The notes under the pieces were generated by a model. It did not search any database and had not been told where the DNA came from. It worked only from the letters and a program-made list of their open reading frames with translations. From contig CBIHON010000003.1 in NCBI GenBank assembly GCA_966211965.1, positions 1 through 64,000 of the forward strand: a stretch of DNA of 64,000 nucleotides, given 5' to 3'. Below, piece after piece: positions 32,501-42,201 of the stretch. This DNA is from CBIHON01 sp966211965 (GTDB taxonomy: Bacteria > Pseudomonadota > Gammaproteobacteria > Burkholderiales > Burkholderiaceae_D). A program made the position numbers and the translations under genes. How positions within the stretch are numbered: position 1 is the stretch's first letter; every line of letters begins with the position of its first letter.

Positions 32501-33200
32501 CGTCAGCGGCAATGCCTATGCCTTGACCATCATGTCGCCGATCAAAAACGGTCATTTCGGCGAAACGGCTTATTCGGATGAGGTGCGGGGCCGTCTGCAG
32601 AAGTGGAACGCGCTGCCCAACAGTCCGATGGCCAAGGTGCCGGAAACCTACCTGTGCCGCTATTACGTGCTGGACGACGTGTTTTCGGAGTCGCTAGCCG
32701 GGCCGGATTTCATGGGCACGATTTCCGACATACTGTCGATTTTTTCAGACACGGTGCGGCGCGCTTCCTTGCCCAAGGAAGATCACCTGAAATCGAAGTA
32801 CCTGGTTTTGTGCTGCAACCTGCATGGCGATCCCGACACCTGGCTGCGCGGCATGTGGGCTGCGATCAGCGATGAGATCAAGCGTGTCTGGGAATTTTGC
32901 TATGCCTTCGAGCAGGTGAAAGACGCCGACAGCTTCGTGGCCTACATGAAAAAATGCCAGCTCAACGCTTCGCTCTACTTCGTCGGTTCGACCGACGATC
33001 CGCTGCAGGAGCAATTGAAGTCGCTTTACCTCAAACAGGAATTCGGCAAGTTCGTGGTCGAGCACCAGGGTTTGCCGGCCGCTCAATTGCAGCAAGCCTA
33101 CCAAGCCTTCATCAAGCGGGTTGAGCCGGAAAACCTGGCCGCGCCGGCTTGGGAACCGGGCCAGTACAGAATCACCCGCCAACCGGAGACCGCATCGTGA
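32493..33200 (+). CDS. Unknown protein, second gene of the DyP peroxidase operon, paralogue of the first
   Basis: 235 residues; the start overlaps the previous stop by eight bases and GGAGAG lies upstream. It shares the N-terminal signature [SG]N[IV][AS]G[KN]AYA with the first gene, a strand-turn-helix block around YLVLCCNLHGDPDTWLRGMW and a cysteine-containing helix KRVWEFCYAF. The C terminus (LQQAYQAFIKRVEPENL) is helical. No signal peptide, no known cofactor motif. Coupling to the DyP gene by a GTGA overlap means equal translation; it is probably a subunit or substrate-delivery partner of the peroxidase, or a related dimeric ferredoxin-like enzyme. Function unknown. Confidence 0.8.
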   Translation: MGNVSGNAYALTIMSPIKNGHFGETAYSDEVRGRLQKWNALPNSPMAKVPETYLCRYYVLDDVFSESLAGPDFMGTISDILSIFSDTVRRASLPKEDHLKSKYLVLCCNLHGDPDTWLRGMWAAISDEIKRVWEFCYAFEQVKDADSFVAYMKKCQLNASLYFVGSTDDPLQEQLKSLYLKQEFGKFVVEHQGLPAAQLQQAYQAFIKRVEPENLAAPAWEPGQYRITRQPETAS

Positions 33201-34705
33201 CCAAAGTCCTGGATCTGCTGGATATTCAAGGCAATGTGATACGGGCTTATGGCCGTTTCAGTTTTCCGGTTGCGCGCTATATTTTCCTGCGCATCCACAA
33301 CGGCGACAGCGGGCGCGATTTCGTCGGCGCGGTGACGAAGAAGGTGACCACCTCGGTCAATTGGGGAGTGGGGCCCAACCCGATCGACAAGCCGAAAACC
33401 GCGATCAATATCGCCTTTACCTATGCCGGCCTGGAAGCGCTCGAATTGCCGCAGGCTTCGCTGATGGGCTTCCCGCCCGAATTCGTGATGGGCATGAAAA
33501 AGCGCAAGGACATCCTCGGCGATAACGGCCCCAGCGCACCCGAGTATTGGGACCGCATCTGGCACGGCGAACCGGTCCACGTGCTCATTACGCTCAACGG
33601 CCAACTGCCCGAATATATCGAAACCACCACGAAATGGCTGCTTGACCTGGTGGCCGAAAGCGCGGGCGGCGTGACGCTGCTCAAGGGCCATCGCGGCGAC
33701 GACGGCGCCGAGGATTTGCCATGGCAGGATTCGAAAATCGTTTTCGAAAACGGCAAGCCGACCAGCAAGGAACATTTCGGGTATACCGACGGCATCGGCG
33801 ACCCGGTGTTCGAAGGTTTGCCCGGTCCGAAGGAGCGCGTGCTGGGGCGCGGCAAGCAAGTCAAGAACGGCGGTTGGGAACCGCTCGCCACCGGCGAATT
33901 CATTCTCGGCCACATGGACGAGGCGAAGGAATATCCTGCAGCGCCGAAGCCGATGCTGTTGTCGCGCAACGGCACCTTCATGGTGTACCGCAAGCTGCAT
34001 GAAAACGTCGGTACCTTCAACGCTTTTCTGGAAAAGGAAGGGCAGACTTATCCGGGCGGGAAGTGCCTGCTGGCGGCGAAATTCGTCGGCCGCTGGATGG
34101 ATAACGGTGCGCCGCTTTCCAGCGCGCCCGATGCCGCGAGCAAGAAAGCCTGGGACGAGCGCTTTGCCAAGGCCAGCCCCAAGGAGCAGGACCGCATGCT
34201 CAGCGACTTCACCTACGACGATGACATGGAGGGCGCCAAATGTCCGTTCAGTTCGCACCTGCGCCGCATCAATCCGCGCGCCTCGCTGGAGACTGACAAG
34301 GGTGCCTTCGACACCCCCGGCGCGCTGTCCAACCGGCGCCGCATTCTGCGCCGCGGCTTGCCCTATGGCGACGTCAAGGACAAGACACGCGACGACGGCA
34401 ATCACGGCATCATCATCATGATGCTCAACGCCGACATCAAGCGCCAGTTCGAATTCGTGCAGCAGCAGTGGGTCAATTACGGCAACGACTTCAGGGCCGG
34501 CAACGACAAGGAAATCATTCTCGGCAACCATGATCACGAATATCCGAGCAGGGCGGTGATCCCGGTCGATCCGGATTCGGACCAGGCGCCGTATTTCGTC
34601 AGGAATATTCCGCGCTTCGTGGAGACGCGGGGCGGGGATTATTTTTTCGTGCCCAGCATGACGGCGTTGCGGATGATTGCGGAAGGGGTGGTTGATCCGA
34701 CGTAA
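33197..34705 (+). CDS. DyP-type heme peroxidase
   Basis: 502 residues from GTG 33197, which overlaps the previous stop (GTGA). The DyP hallmarks are the GxxDG motif in HFGYTDGIGDP (D198, distal catalytic aspartate) and the proximal heme ligand H354 in CPFSSHLRRINPR. The N-terminal half contains the first ferredoxin-like domain (ARYIFLRIHNGDSGRDFVGA). No Tat or Sec signal is present, so it works in the cytoplasm or in a shell. At about 500 residues it is longer than typical bacterial type A/B enzymes and closer to the large C/D group. DyPs oxidise dyes, phenols and lignin-like compounds with hydrogen peroxide. It is the third gene of a coupled operon and faces two catalase-like genes. Confidence 0.9.
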   Translation: MTKVLDLLDIQGNVIRAYGRFSFPVARYIFLRIHNGDSGRDFVGAVTKKVTTSVNWGVGPNPIDKPKTAINIAFTYAGLEALELPQASLMGFPPEFVMGMKKRKDILGDNGPSAPEYWDRIWHGEPVHVLITLNGQLPEYIETTTKWLLDLVAESAGGVTLLKGHRGDDGAEDLPWQDSKIVFENGKPTSKEHFGYTDGIGDPVFEGLPGPKERVLGRGKQVKNGGWEPLATGEFILGHMDEAKEYPAAPKPMLLSRNGTFMVYRKLHENVGTFNAFLEKEGQTYPGGKCLLAAKFVGRWMDNGAPLSSAPDAASKKAWDERFAKASPKEQDRMLSDFTYDDDMEGAKCPFSSHLRRINPRASLETDKGAFDTPGALSNRRRILRRGLPYGDVKDKTRDDGNHGIIIMMLNADIKRQFEFVQQQWVNYGNDFRAGNDKEIILGNHDHEYPSRAVIPVDPDSDQAPYFVRNIPRFVETRGGDYFFVPSMTALRMIAEGVVDPT

Positions 34706-34822
34706 GACTTGCGGCCGAGGGCCTATCCCTCACCGTGCACATGATGGGTTTCCCCATCCTGCGAAACTGCCGTGGCAGCGCTGTTCCGAAGTAAACGAGG
34801 CAATGAAATCGCTTGAAATTTG

Positions 34823-34858
34823 TCCGTGCCGTCCCGGCGTTCGCTGGGACGGCACGGA
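34823..34858. terminator. Long perfect hairpin between convergent peroxidase and catalase-like genes
   Basis: TCCGTGCCGTCCC (34823-34835) and GGGACGGCACGGA (34846-34858) form a perfect 13-base stem with a ten-base loop. There is no T-run on either side, so it is either a weak bidirectional terminator or an mRNA 3' stabilising structure. Confidence 0.5.
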
Positions 34859-34900
34859 AGGAATATCGATAGACCCGAAATCACCGTCATATCAATAAGC

Positions 34901-35917
34901 TCAAATCTCCCACCCCGTCGGTTCACGCCGCGGCGCCTGGTTCGCCTGATGCCGGAACAGCGAAATAAACTCGTACACCATCTTGCGCGCCCGGTTCGTC
35001 CCGCCCAGCGGCCGGTGTTCCGGCAAGCTGTGCCAAGGCGTAAACGACAAATTCTCGCCAAACTCATCCTGCTTCGGCGTATCGAATTCCTGCTGCAAAA
35101 TCCTGATGGCGGCGACCTTGCGAAACGGTGAATCGGTTTCGCTCCATTCCTGGCTGGCGTCTTCGATCAGCATCTTGTCGGCATCGGTCTGGAACTGCAC
35201 TGCGAAATCGAACCACGCCTCGCCCTTGCCCAGCTGCCGCACCATCGCCTGGCGCAGGAAATTCGGGTCCGGGTTGGCGGGGATGGTATCGGCGATATCG
35301 ACGCGGGGAATCGCGGTGTACTTGACCGCTGCGTCCGGCCGGCCGAACAGGTAAGGTGTGGTGCTCCAGTAGCGGATCTGCAGCGGATTGGCGATTTTCT
35401 TGATTGCCTTGATCAATATCCAGACCACCTTCCAGTGAGTCAGCAGGAACCAGACGAACGCCAGGTTGCTGGTCGTCAGCGCCTTGATCAGGTCATAGAA
35501 CTGCTTCACATCTCGCGTGAAAAAAGCCGGGTTGCTGCACAAAATAAAATCCTGGGTCTGCTCGTCTTTTTCCTGTTGCAGCAGTTTCTCGCCGGGCACG
35601 CCCATCAGTTTGATCGCCATGCCGCGCAGGTCGCCCTTGATGTCGGGATTGATCACGCCGTCCTGGTTCGAATAGCGCACCCAGGCCTGGTAGGTTTTTG
35701 CTTCCTTGAATACGCCGACCCGCAATTCCGGCGGCAGATCCGGTTCGACGATGAATTCGGCCTTCAGCACGCCATGCATTTTCGCATGCGCGTCGCGCCG
35801 CTTGATGCCGGTCGGATAATCGTGGAGCACCTTGGCCTTGAGCCTCTCGGCCAATATGTGCGTGACCGCCGCTTCTTCAGGCGGCGGATATTCTTGGGCA
35901 AGCTGCTTGGCCGCCAT
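34901..35917 (-). CDS. Catalase-related heme protein (tandem copy 1)
   Basis: 338 residues from ATG 35917 (AAGGGAGAAA upstream). Catalase-fold signatures are reduced but visible: the distal histidine in KRRDAHAKMHG, the active-site asparagine in AWVRYSNQDG, LRGMAIKLMGVPGEK, and FTPWHSLPEHRPLGGTNRARK in the C-terminal half; the proximal tyrosine region is probably IRYWSTTPYLFG. The protein is much shorter than a classical catalase (about 480). Such small catalase-related hemoproteins in bacteria and corals act on fatty-acid hydroperoxides rather than dismutating peroxide. It lies 23 bases after its paralogue; the two share most positions of these motifs. Confidence 0.85.
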   Translation of the reverse strand: MAAKQLAQEYPPPEEAAVTHILAERLKAKVLHDYPTGIKRRDAHAKMHGVLKAEFIVEPDLPPELRVGVFKEAKTYQAWVRYSNQDGVINPDIKGDLRGMAIKLMGVPGEKLLQQEKDEQTQDFILCSNPAFFTRDVKQFYDLIKALTTSNLAFVWFLLTHWKVVWILIKAIKKIANPLQIRYWSTTPYLFGRPDAAVKYTAIPRVDIADTIPANPDPNFLRQAMVRQLGKGEAWFDFAVQFQTDADKMLIEDASQEWSETDSPFRKVAAIRILQQEFDTPKQDEFGENLSFTPWHSLPEHRPLGGTNRARKMVYEFISLFRHQANQAPRREPTGWEI

Positions 35918-35940
35918 ATTTTTCTCCCTTTGGTTTGACG

Positions 35941-36951
35941 TCACATTTGACTGTTGTCTGGCTCCCGCATAGGCACCTGGTTTTGCTGGTGCCGGAATTT
36001 TGAAATGGCTTGATATACCAGCTTGCGCGCGCGATTGATGCCGCCCAGCGGCCGATGCTGCGGCAAGCTGTGCCAAGGTGTGAAAGACATGTTCTCTCCC
36101 AAGGCGCGCTGTTTTTCATCATCGAACTGTTGCGCCGGAATGCGGATGGTCGCCACTTTGATGAAGGGAGAAACCGTTTCGTCCCATTCGACGCTGGGAT
36201 CTTCGATCGGCATGCTGGCGGCGTCGGTCTGGAACTGGATCGAAAAATCGAACAGCGCATCGCCCTGTGCCAGTTGCCTGATCATCGCCTGACGCAAAAA
36301 ATCATCCGGCGGGCTGGCGGGAATAGCGTCGGCACTGCCGATATGAGGCTGCGTCGAATACTTGACCGCGCGGCTGCCAAACAGGTAAGGCGTGCTGCTC
36401 CAGTAGCGGGTTTGCAGTGGATTGGCAATTTTTTTCATGGACTTGATCAGGGTCCAGGTGAGGCGCCAGTGGGTCGTGAAAAACAGGATCTTCGCCCACG
36501 CACTGCCCACGATCGCACGGGTCAACTGGTCGAATTCCTTGACGTCCCGGGTGAGGAAGACATTGCTGCTGATGAGGAGAAAATCCTGCGTCTGCGCATC
36601 CTTTTCTTCTTCCAATAGTTTTTCGCCGGGCACATCCATCAGTTTGATCGCCATGCCACGGATATCACGGTCGATGTCGGGGCTGATTTTTTGGAAGGCA
36701 TTGGAAAAGCGGATCCAGGCCGGGTACACTCTCGCCTGTTCGAATACCCCGATTCGCAGCGATTCGGGCAGATTGGCCTCGACGATAAACTCGGCCTTGA
36801 CCAGGCCATGCATCTTGGGGTGGGCATCGCGACGCTTGAGCATGCCGGCGTAGTCGGAGGCAATTTTTTTTGTTAATTGTTGAGCCAGGTCCCGTGTAAC
36901 GATCTCCTCATCCGGCGGCGGGAACTCCTGAGCCAGCAGCGTCTTGCGCAT
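35941..36951 (-). CDS. Catalase-related heme protein (tandem copy 2)
   Basis: 336 residues, paralogue of the preceding entry and first gene of the pair. It has the same elements: KRRDAHPKMHGLVKAEFIV, AWIRFSN, IRGMAIKLMDVPGEKLLEEE, YWSSTPYLFGSRAVKY and FTPWHSLPQHRPLGGINRARK. The second copy and this one differ through most of the surface helices, so the duplication is old and they may form a heterodimer or act on different hydroperoxides. The pair converges with the DyP operon across a strong hairpin, making a five-gene heme-peroxidase island. No lipoxygenase gene is within the window to supply a substrate. Confidence 0.85.
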   Translation of the reverse strand: MRKTLLAQEFPPPDEEIVTRDLAQQLTKKIASDYAGMLKRRDAHPKMHGLVKAEFIVEANLPESLRIGVFEQARVYPAWIRFSNAFQKISPDIDRDIRGMAIKLMDVPGEKLLEEEKDAQTQDFLLISSNVFLTRDVKEFDQLTRAIVGSAWAKILFFTTHWRLTWTLIKSMKKIANPLQTRYWSSTPYLFGSRAVKYSTQPHIGSADAIPASPPDDFLRQAMIRQLAQGDALFDFSIQFQTDAASMPIEDPSVEWDETVSPFIKVATIRIPAQQFDDEKQRALGENMSFTPWHSLPQHRPLGGINRARKLVYQAISKFRHQQNQVPMREPDNSQM

Positions 36952-37151
36952 AATCCCTCTATTTCAGCTTGTATTGATGCTGTTGGACGGGTATTTTCGG
37001 GCTATATTACATTGTTTCCGGCCGCTTGAAAGCTGTCAATAATTCCGGAGCGCGGCCCGCTTTCTAGGGGCTCGCCACGTTTGCCACAGCTTCTTAGAAA
37101 TGCACTTCGAGGTGCAACGGGAGGAGCGGAACCAGCCCAACAAGGAGAGGG

Positions 37152-40100
37152 ATGTTGCTGAGATCGGGCTTGCACAAGACGATGTTTTTCAACCGGGCGC
37201 CTGGCACAGGCGATGTATCGCCGCCGGCGGACTCCGAGCCGCAGTTCGACCTGGATGGCGCGCTCGCCCTCTGTCTGGCCTTGACCGCAGCCTTGCGCCA
37301 GGTGCATGCGCGCACCGAGTTATATCATGCGGTGTGCCCTGCGAATGTCCGCATTCATGAGGACGCATCGATCGAATTGCGCCGCGATGCCGCGATGCCG
37401 CTTGCCTATATCTCGCCGGAACAGACCGGCCGGATGAATCGCGGGGTCGATTACCGCAGTGACTACTATTCGCTGGGCGTGGTGTTTTACGAATTGTTCA
37501 CCTCGCACCTGCCGTTCGAGTCCGACAATGTGATCGAGATGGTGCACAGCCATATCGCAAAAAAGGCGGTGCCGCCGATCCAGCTCAATCCCGAGATTCC
37601 CAAGCCGCTCAGCGATATCGTCATGCGCTTGCTGGCCAAGAATGCCGAGGACCGCTATCAAAGCCTGGAAGGCTTGTGGGCCGACCTGCAAACCTGCCAG
37701 AGCGAATTGTTCGAGTCGGGCTTGATCAGCCCGTTCGAATTGGGGCGAAAGGATATCTGCGACCGCTTGCAGATTCCGCAAAAATTGTATGGGCGCGAGG
37801 CCCAGGTGGCGCGCTTGATCGACGCCTTTCACCGCACTGCGGCCGGCGGCGCCGAACTGATGCTGGTCACCGGCTATTCCGGCATCGGCAAGTCCTCGCT
37901 GGTCAATGAAATCCACAAGCCGGTGGTGGCCAAGCGCGGCTATTTCATCAGCGGCAAATTCGATCAGTTCCGGCGCGACATTCCCTACTATGCGTTCGCC
38001 CAGACTTTCCATGACCTGATCCGCCAGATCCTGACCGAAAGCGAAGCCCAGATCGCCGAGTGGCGCATAAAAATCATGCAGGCGCTCGGCCCCAATGGGC
38101 AACTGATGATCGACGCCATTCCGGATCTCGAATTCATCATCGGCAGGCAAGCGGCAGTGCCGCAGATGGGGCCGACCGAATCGCAAAACCGCTTCAACTT
38201 CGCAGTGCAAAACCTGGTCGGCGTATTTACACGGCCCCAGCATCCGGTGGTAATGTTCCTGGACGATTTGCAATGGGCCGATGCGGCATCGCTCAAGCTG
38301 ATCCATTCCCTGATGACCGGCCTCGAGCGGCCGTCCTTGCTGTTGATCTGCAGTTATCGCGACAACGAAGTCGAAGCCGATGACCCCATGGTGCAGACCC
38401 TGGCGGCAATCGCGCGGCAGGCAAGAGTGGGCAACATCGAAGTGACGCCCTTGTCGGAGGCCAGCGTCGTCGCGCTGGTGGCCGATACTCTCAAATCCAG
38501 CCACGCCATGGTCGAGCGGCTCGCGGCCTTGATCTTTCGCAAGACCCTGGGCAATCCGTTTTTCGTCAGCCAGTTCATCAAGAACCTCTATAACGAGGGA
38601 CTGCTGCAGTTCAGCGATGGCGCTTGGCGATGGGACATCGAGCGGATCGAAGCGGTTGCGATTACCGATAATGTGATCGACCTGCTGAGCGGGGAGTTGG
38701 CACGCTTGCCGCAGGAGACGTGCCAGGTGCTTACCCTGGCGGCCTGCATCGGCAATTCATTCGATCTCGGGACGCTTGCAACAGTGGCCGAGAAGACCCG
38801 CAACGAGGTGGTGGCGCTGTTGCAGCCGGCGCTCCAGGCCGGCTTGCTGTTGTCGTCCGACGCCGGCTTCGGCGCGCCGGAAAACACATTGTTCCCTTTC
38901 CGTTTTTTACATGACCGGGTGCAGCAGGCCGCATACTGGCGCATTCCGCTGGGGCAGAGACAGGCGGTGCATCTGCGGATCGGGCGGCTGCTGTACAACA
39001 ATAACTCCGCTGCGCAAAGAGAAGAAAAACTGTTCCATATCGTCCAGCAATTGAACGAAGGTAAGGACCTGCTGAGCGAGGATGCGGAAAAGCTGGAGCT
39101 GGCCGAACTGAACCTGCAGGCCGCCAGAAAGGCCAAGACCACAATCGCCTACGAGACTGTGCTCAAACATGCATCGACCGGCATCGCCTTGCTTGAGCTG
39201 GTCCGGGGCAAAGCCGCCAATAGAGTCGCGGAAACGGACAAATCGGCGGCGCTGTATTTTTCGCTGCAGCTGGAGCAGATGGAAGCCAGCTACCTGAACC
39301 GCAAGTTCAGCGACGTCGATCGCATCGGCGCTTCGGTGCTGAGCTATACCACCGATAATTTTCAAAGAGCCCAGGTGCTGGATGTGCTCCTGCAGTCCTA
39401 TCTGTATCAGGACCGGCATGTGGAGGCGCTGTCGCTGGCGCTGAAAACGCTCCAGATGCTCGGCCTGGAGATACCTGCCACGGTCGGCAGGTTCGAACTC
39501 ATGGTCCGGCGCTGGAAAATAAAACGCTTGCTGGCCTCATGGAGCAAAACCGACCTGCTCGATTTCCCGCCGCAAAAAAATCCTCTCGAAATCCTCAAGC
39601 AACAGGTGTTGAGCCGCGCGGTATCGGCCTGCTACGTGGCCAGCCCCGGTATTTTTCCGGTGCTGATTTTCGAGCGCGTATACATCAATTTGAAAAGCGG
39701 CAGCGCTACGCCGATGTGGCCGATCAGTCTGGCCGGCTATGCGATGGTCTTGATTCAAGGCGGCGATGAGATCGCATGGGGCTGCGAGCTGGGACGCATC
39801 GCGCTGGCGCTGTCGAAAAGCAAGCGGGCGGCAGAGCAGCCCGGCCACTCTGATATCCGGGTCGAATACGCCGCCTATGCGATGATCCTGCATTGGCGTC
39901 AGCACCTGGCAACCACCGTCGCGCCGCTGCATGAGAACTACCTGGCCGGCGTGCAGAAAGGCGAGTTCGAATATGCCGTCTATAGCCTCGCGACTTCGCT
40001 GCGCACCGAATTGATCATCGGCCGCAAGCTGCCCCAGTTGCTGGAAAAAATGCAGGCGGCCTTGCGCAAGGCTACCGCCTTCAAACAGAAAACCTCGTCG

Positions 40101-42200
40101 GATGCGATACGCACCAACATCGCCTATGTTTCGGCCCTGGTAGGCGTGCCGGACGAAGGGGGCAGCGCCTGGGTCGAAGACAAGAGCATCACCCGATTGA
40201 CGCTGCTGCTCTGGAATTTGTTCGGCGCGGCCAAGGCCTATGCGTTTCTCGACTTTGAAACCGCCCTGCAAAGAATCGACCGCAGTGAAGCATATATCGG
40301 CTCGGCGATCTGCATGGCGACGCTGCCGGTTTACCACCTCTATCATGCGCTGTGCCTGCTCGCCTGCCACGCAGACATGGACAGCGCGGGCCGTCGCGCC
40401 GCACTGGCCAAGGTCGAAGCGCTGCAGAAAAAACTGCGGCTCTGGGCGCGCCATGCGCCGATGAATTATCTGCACAAATGGCAGTTGGTCGAAGCCGAAC
40501 GCTGCCGCGTGCTCGGCAGGAAGGGCAAGGCCGCGCGCTACTTCGACCTGGCGATCAGGGGTGCGCATGAGTACGGTTTCCTGAACGATGAAGCCATGGC
40601 CAATGAACTGGCGGGCCGCTTTCATCTGGCCTGCGGAAACGAGATGAATGCGCGGATGTATTTGCACCAGGCGCATGCCAAATATGCGGAGTGGGGCGCT
40701 TACGCCAAATTGCAGCACCTGGAAGAAACCTATCCGCAATTATTGTCGAGCATGACCGACATCCGGCCGGCCGACAATGCGCGCCGGGATGCGCGCGCCG
40801 AACAGCGGCTCGACCTTGAGACCATCATCCGTGCCTCGCAAACCTTGTCGGGCGAAATCCAGCTCGACAGGCTGCTGGAAAAACTGATGCGCTTGCTGAT
40901 TGAAAACGCCGGTGCGCAAAAAGGCGTACTGCTGCTGCAAAAGGACGGCGTGCTCACCGTGCAGGCCCGCGCCCAGGACGAGGCGATCGTGGTGCGTCAA
41001 GGCACGCCGGCCGAAACCAGCACCGACCTCAGCCTTGCGATCGTCAACTACGTACGCCGCCGGCGCGAGAAAGTGGTGCTGGGCGATGCCGGCAGGAACG
41101 GCCAGTTCAACGCCGATCCGTATATCCAGCGCACGCACCCGAAATCCGTGTTATGCCTGCCGCTGAAAAAGCAGGATGAGGTGGTCGGCATTCTCTACCT
41201 GGAAAACAATCTGGCCGCAGACGCGTTTACACCCGAGCATACCGAACTGCTCGGCATCCTCTCGACCCAGATCGCGATCTCCCTGGAAAACGCCGAGCTC
41301 TACAATGAGCTGGAACAGAAAATCGAAGCCCGCACCAGGGCGCTCAGCCAGAAGAACGGCGAACTCAGCCAGACTCTCAATTCTCTCAGGAAGATGCAAA
41401 GGCAACTGGTGGAATCGGAGAAGCTGGCCTCGCTCGGCCAATTGGTCGCCGGCATCGCGCACGAAATCAATACGCCGGTCGGCGTCAGCGTGACAGCCGC
41501 CTCGACCTTGGCCGAACAGACCGAAAAGCTGCAGGCCCTGTACCGCGACGGCAGCATGAAGCGCTCCGATCTCGACCACTACGTCGACTCTGCCGCTACC
41601 ATCAGCAAGCTGGTGCTGTCGAACATGGAAAGGGCGGCGACTCTGATCCAGAGTTTCAAGGAAGTGGCGATCGACCAGACCAGCGAAGAAAGACGCAGCT
41701 TCCGATTGAAATCCTATATCGAAGACGTATTATTGAACCTAAGTCCCACGCTGCGCCGCGCCGAACGCCAGGTGACGCTCGACTGCGCCGATGACATCGA
41801 GATCGATTCCTATCCCGGCGCGCTGGCGCAGATCCTCACCAATTTCGTGATGAATGCCTTGTTGCACGCATTCGATGAAGGCCGGCCGGGCGGCATGGCG
41901 ATCGTGGTGCGCGAGCCGGATTCCGAAACCGTCGAACTATCCTTTTCCGACAACGGGAAAGGCATACCGGAGAAAAACATGGCGCTGATATTCGACCCCT
42001 TCTTTACCACCATGCGCGGCCGAGGCGGCAGCGGCCTAGGTTTGAATATCGTGCACAATTTGGTGACCGGCAGTTTACAGGGACAAATCTCGGTGCACAG
42101 CAAGATCAACGAAGGTACCGCCTTCACCATCAGTTTTCCACGCAATCCCATCAAGAAAGCGTCCGCCATCGACGGCAAGGCGCTCGGTATAGGTATCTGA
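37152..42200 (+). CDS. Giant AAA-ATPase/GAF/histidine kinase with truncated Ser/Thr-kinase domain
   Basis: 1682 residues; ATG 37152 follows AAGGAGAGGG. This is the trifunctional kinase/ATPase/sensor-kinase family, but the N-terminal kinase keeps only its C lobe: the HRD loop reads YHAVCPANVRI without catalytic aspartate, the DFG segment is deleted, and it resumes at AYISPEQTGRMN...DYRSDYYSLGVVFYEL. Next comes the AAA module with Walker A GYSGIGKSSLV (about 240) and Walker B VVMFLDDLQWAD (about 366), a long TPR-like helical region, a GAF domain (about 1220-1380), a coiled coil, HisKA with LVAGIAHEINTPVG (H about 1436) and an intact HATPase (DNGKGIP, RGGSGLGLNIVHN). Only the ATPase and histidine kinase are expected to be active. 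The hybrid regulator gene follows after one base. Confidence 0.9.
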   Translation: MLLRSGLHKTMFFNRAPGTGDVSPPADSEPQFDLDGALALCLALTAALRQVHARTELYHAVCPANVRIHEDASIELRRDAAMPLAYISPEQTGRMNRGVDYRSDYYSLGVVFYELFTSHLPFESDNVIEMVHSHIAKKAVPPIQLNPEIPKPLSDIVMRLLAKNAEDRYQSLEGLWADLQTCQSELFESGLISPFELGRKDICDRLQIPQKLYGREAQVARLIDAFHRTAAGGAELMLVTGYSGIGKSSLVNEIHKPVVAKRGYFISGKFDQFRRDIPYYAFAQTFHDLIRQILTESEAQIAEWRIKIMQALGPNGQLMIDAIPDLEFIIGRQAAVPQMGPTESQNRFNFAVQNLVGVFTRPQHPVVMFLDDLQWADAASLKLIHSLMTGLERPSLLLICSYRDNEVEADDPMVQTLAAIARQARVGNIEVTPLSEASVVALVADTLKSSHAMVERLAALIFRKTLGNPFFVSQFIKNLYNEGLLQFSDGAWRWDIERIEAVAITDNVIDLLSGELARLPQETCQVLTLAACIGNSFDLGTLATVAEKTRNEVVALLQPALQAGLLLSSDAGFGAPENTLFPFRFLHDRVQQAAYWRIPLGQRQAVHLRIGRLLYNNNSAAQREEKLFHIVQQLNEGKDLLSEDAEKLELAELNLQAARKAKTTIAYETVLKHASTGIALLELVRGKAANRVAETDKSAALYFSLQLEQMEASYLNRKFSDVDRIGASVLSYTTDNFQRAQVLDVLLQSYLYQDRHVEALSLALKTLQMLGLEIPATVGRFELMVRRWKIKRLLASWSKTDLLDFPPQKNPLEILKQQVLSRAVSACYVASPGIFPVLIFERVYINLKSGSATPMWPISLAGYAMVLIQGGDEIAWGCELGRIALALSKSKRAAEQPGHSDIRVEYAAYAMILHWRQHLATTVAPLHENYLAGVQKGEFEYAVYSLATSLRTELIIGRKLPQLLEKMQAALRKATAFKQKTSSDAIRTNIAYVSALVGVPDEGGSAWVEDKSITRLTLLLWNLFGAAKAYAFLDFETALQRIDRSEAYIGSAICMATLPVYHLYHALCLLACHADMDSAGRRAALAKVEALQKKLRLWARHAPMNYLHKWQLVEAERCRVLGRKGKAARYFDLAIRGAHEYGFLNDEAMANELAGRFHLACGNEMNARMYLHQAHAKYAEWGAYAKLQHLEETYPQLLSSMTDIRPADNARRDARAEQRLDLETIIRASQTLSGEIQLDRLLEKLMRLLIENAGAQKGVLLLQKDGVLTVQARAQDEAIVVRQGTPAETSTDLSLAIVNYVRRRREKVVLGDAGRNGQFNADPYIQRTHPKSVLCLPLKKQDEVVGILYLENNLAADAFTPEHTELLGILSTQIAISLENAELYNELEQKIEARTRALSQKNGELSQTLNSLRKMQRQLVESEKLASLGQLVAGIAHEINTPVGVSVTAASTLAEQTEKLQALYRDGSMKRSDLDHYVDSAATISKLVLSNMERAATLIQSFKEVAIDQTSEERRSFRLKSYIEDVLLNLSPTLRRAERQVTLDCADDIEIDSYPGALAQILTNFVMNALLHAFDEGRPGGMAIVVREPDSETVELSFSDNGKGIPEKNMALIFDPFFTTMRGRGGSGLGLNIVHNLVTGSLQGQISVHSKINEGTAFTISFPRNPIKKASAIDGKALGIGI

Positions 42201-42201
42201 C

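Noticed and set aside
33098..34537. 479-codon minus-strand frame opposite the DyP gene
   Set aside because: The plus strand carries complete DyP motifs; the antisense product has none.
37320..40739. Long minus-strand frames opposite the giant kinase (37320-38504 and 39537-40739)
   Set aside because: Mirror frames in a GC-rich gene, with no domains or ribosome binding sites.
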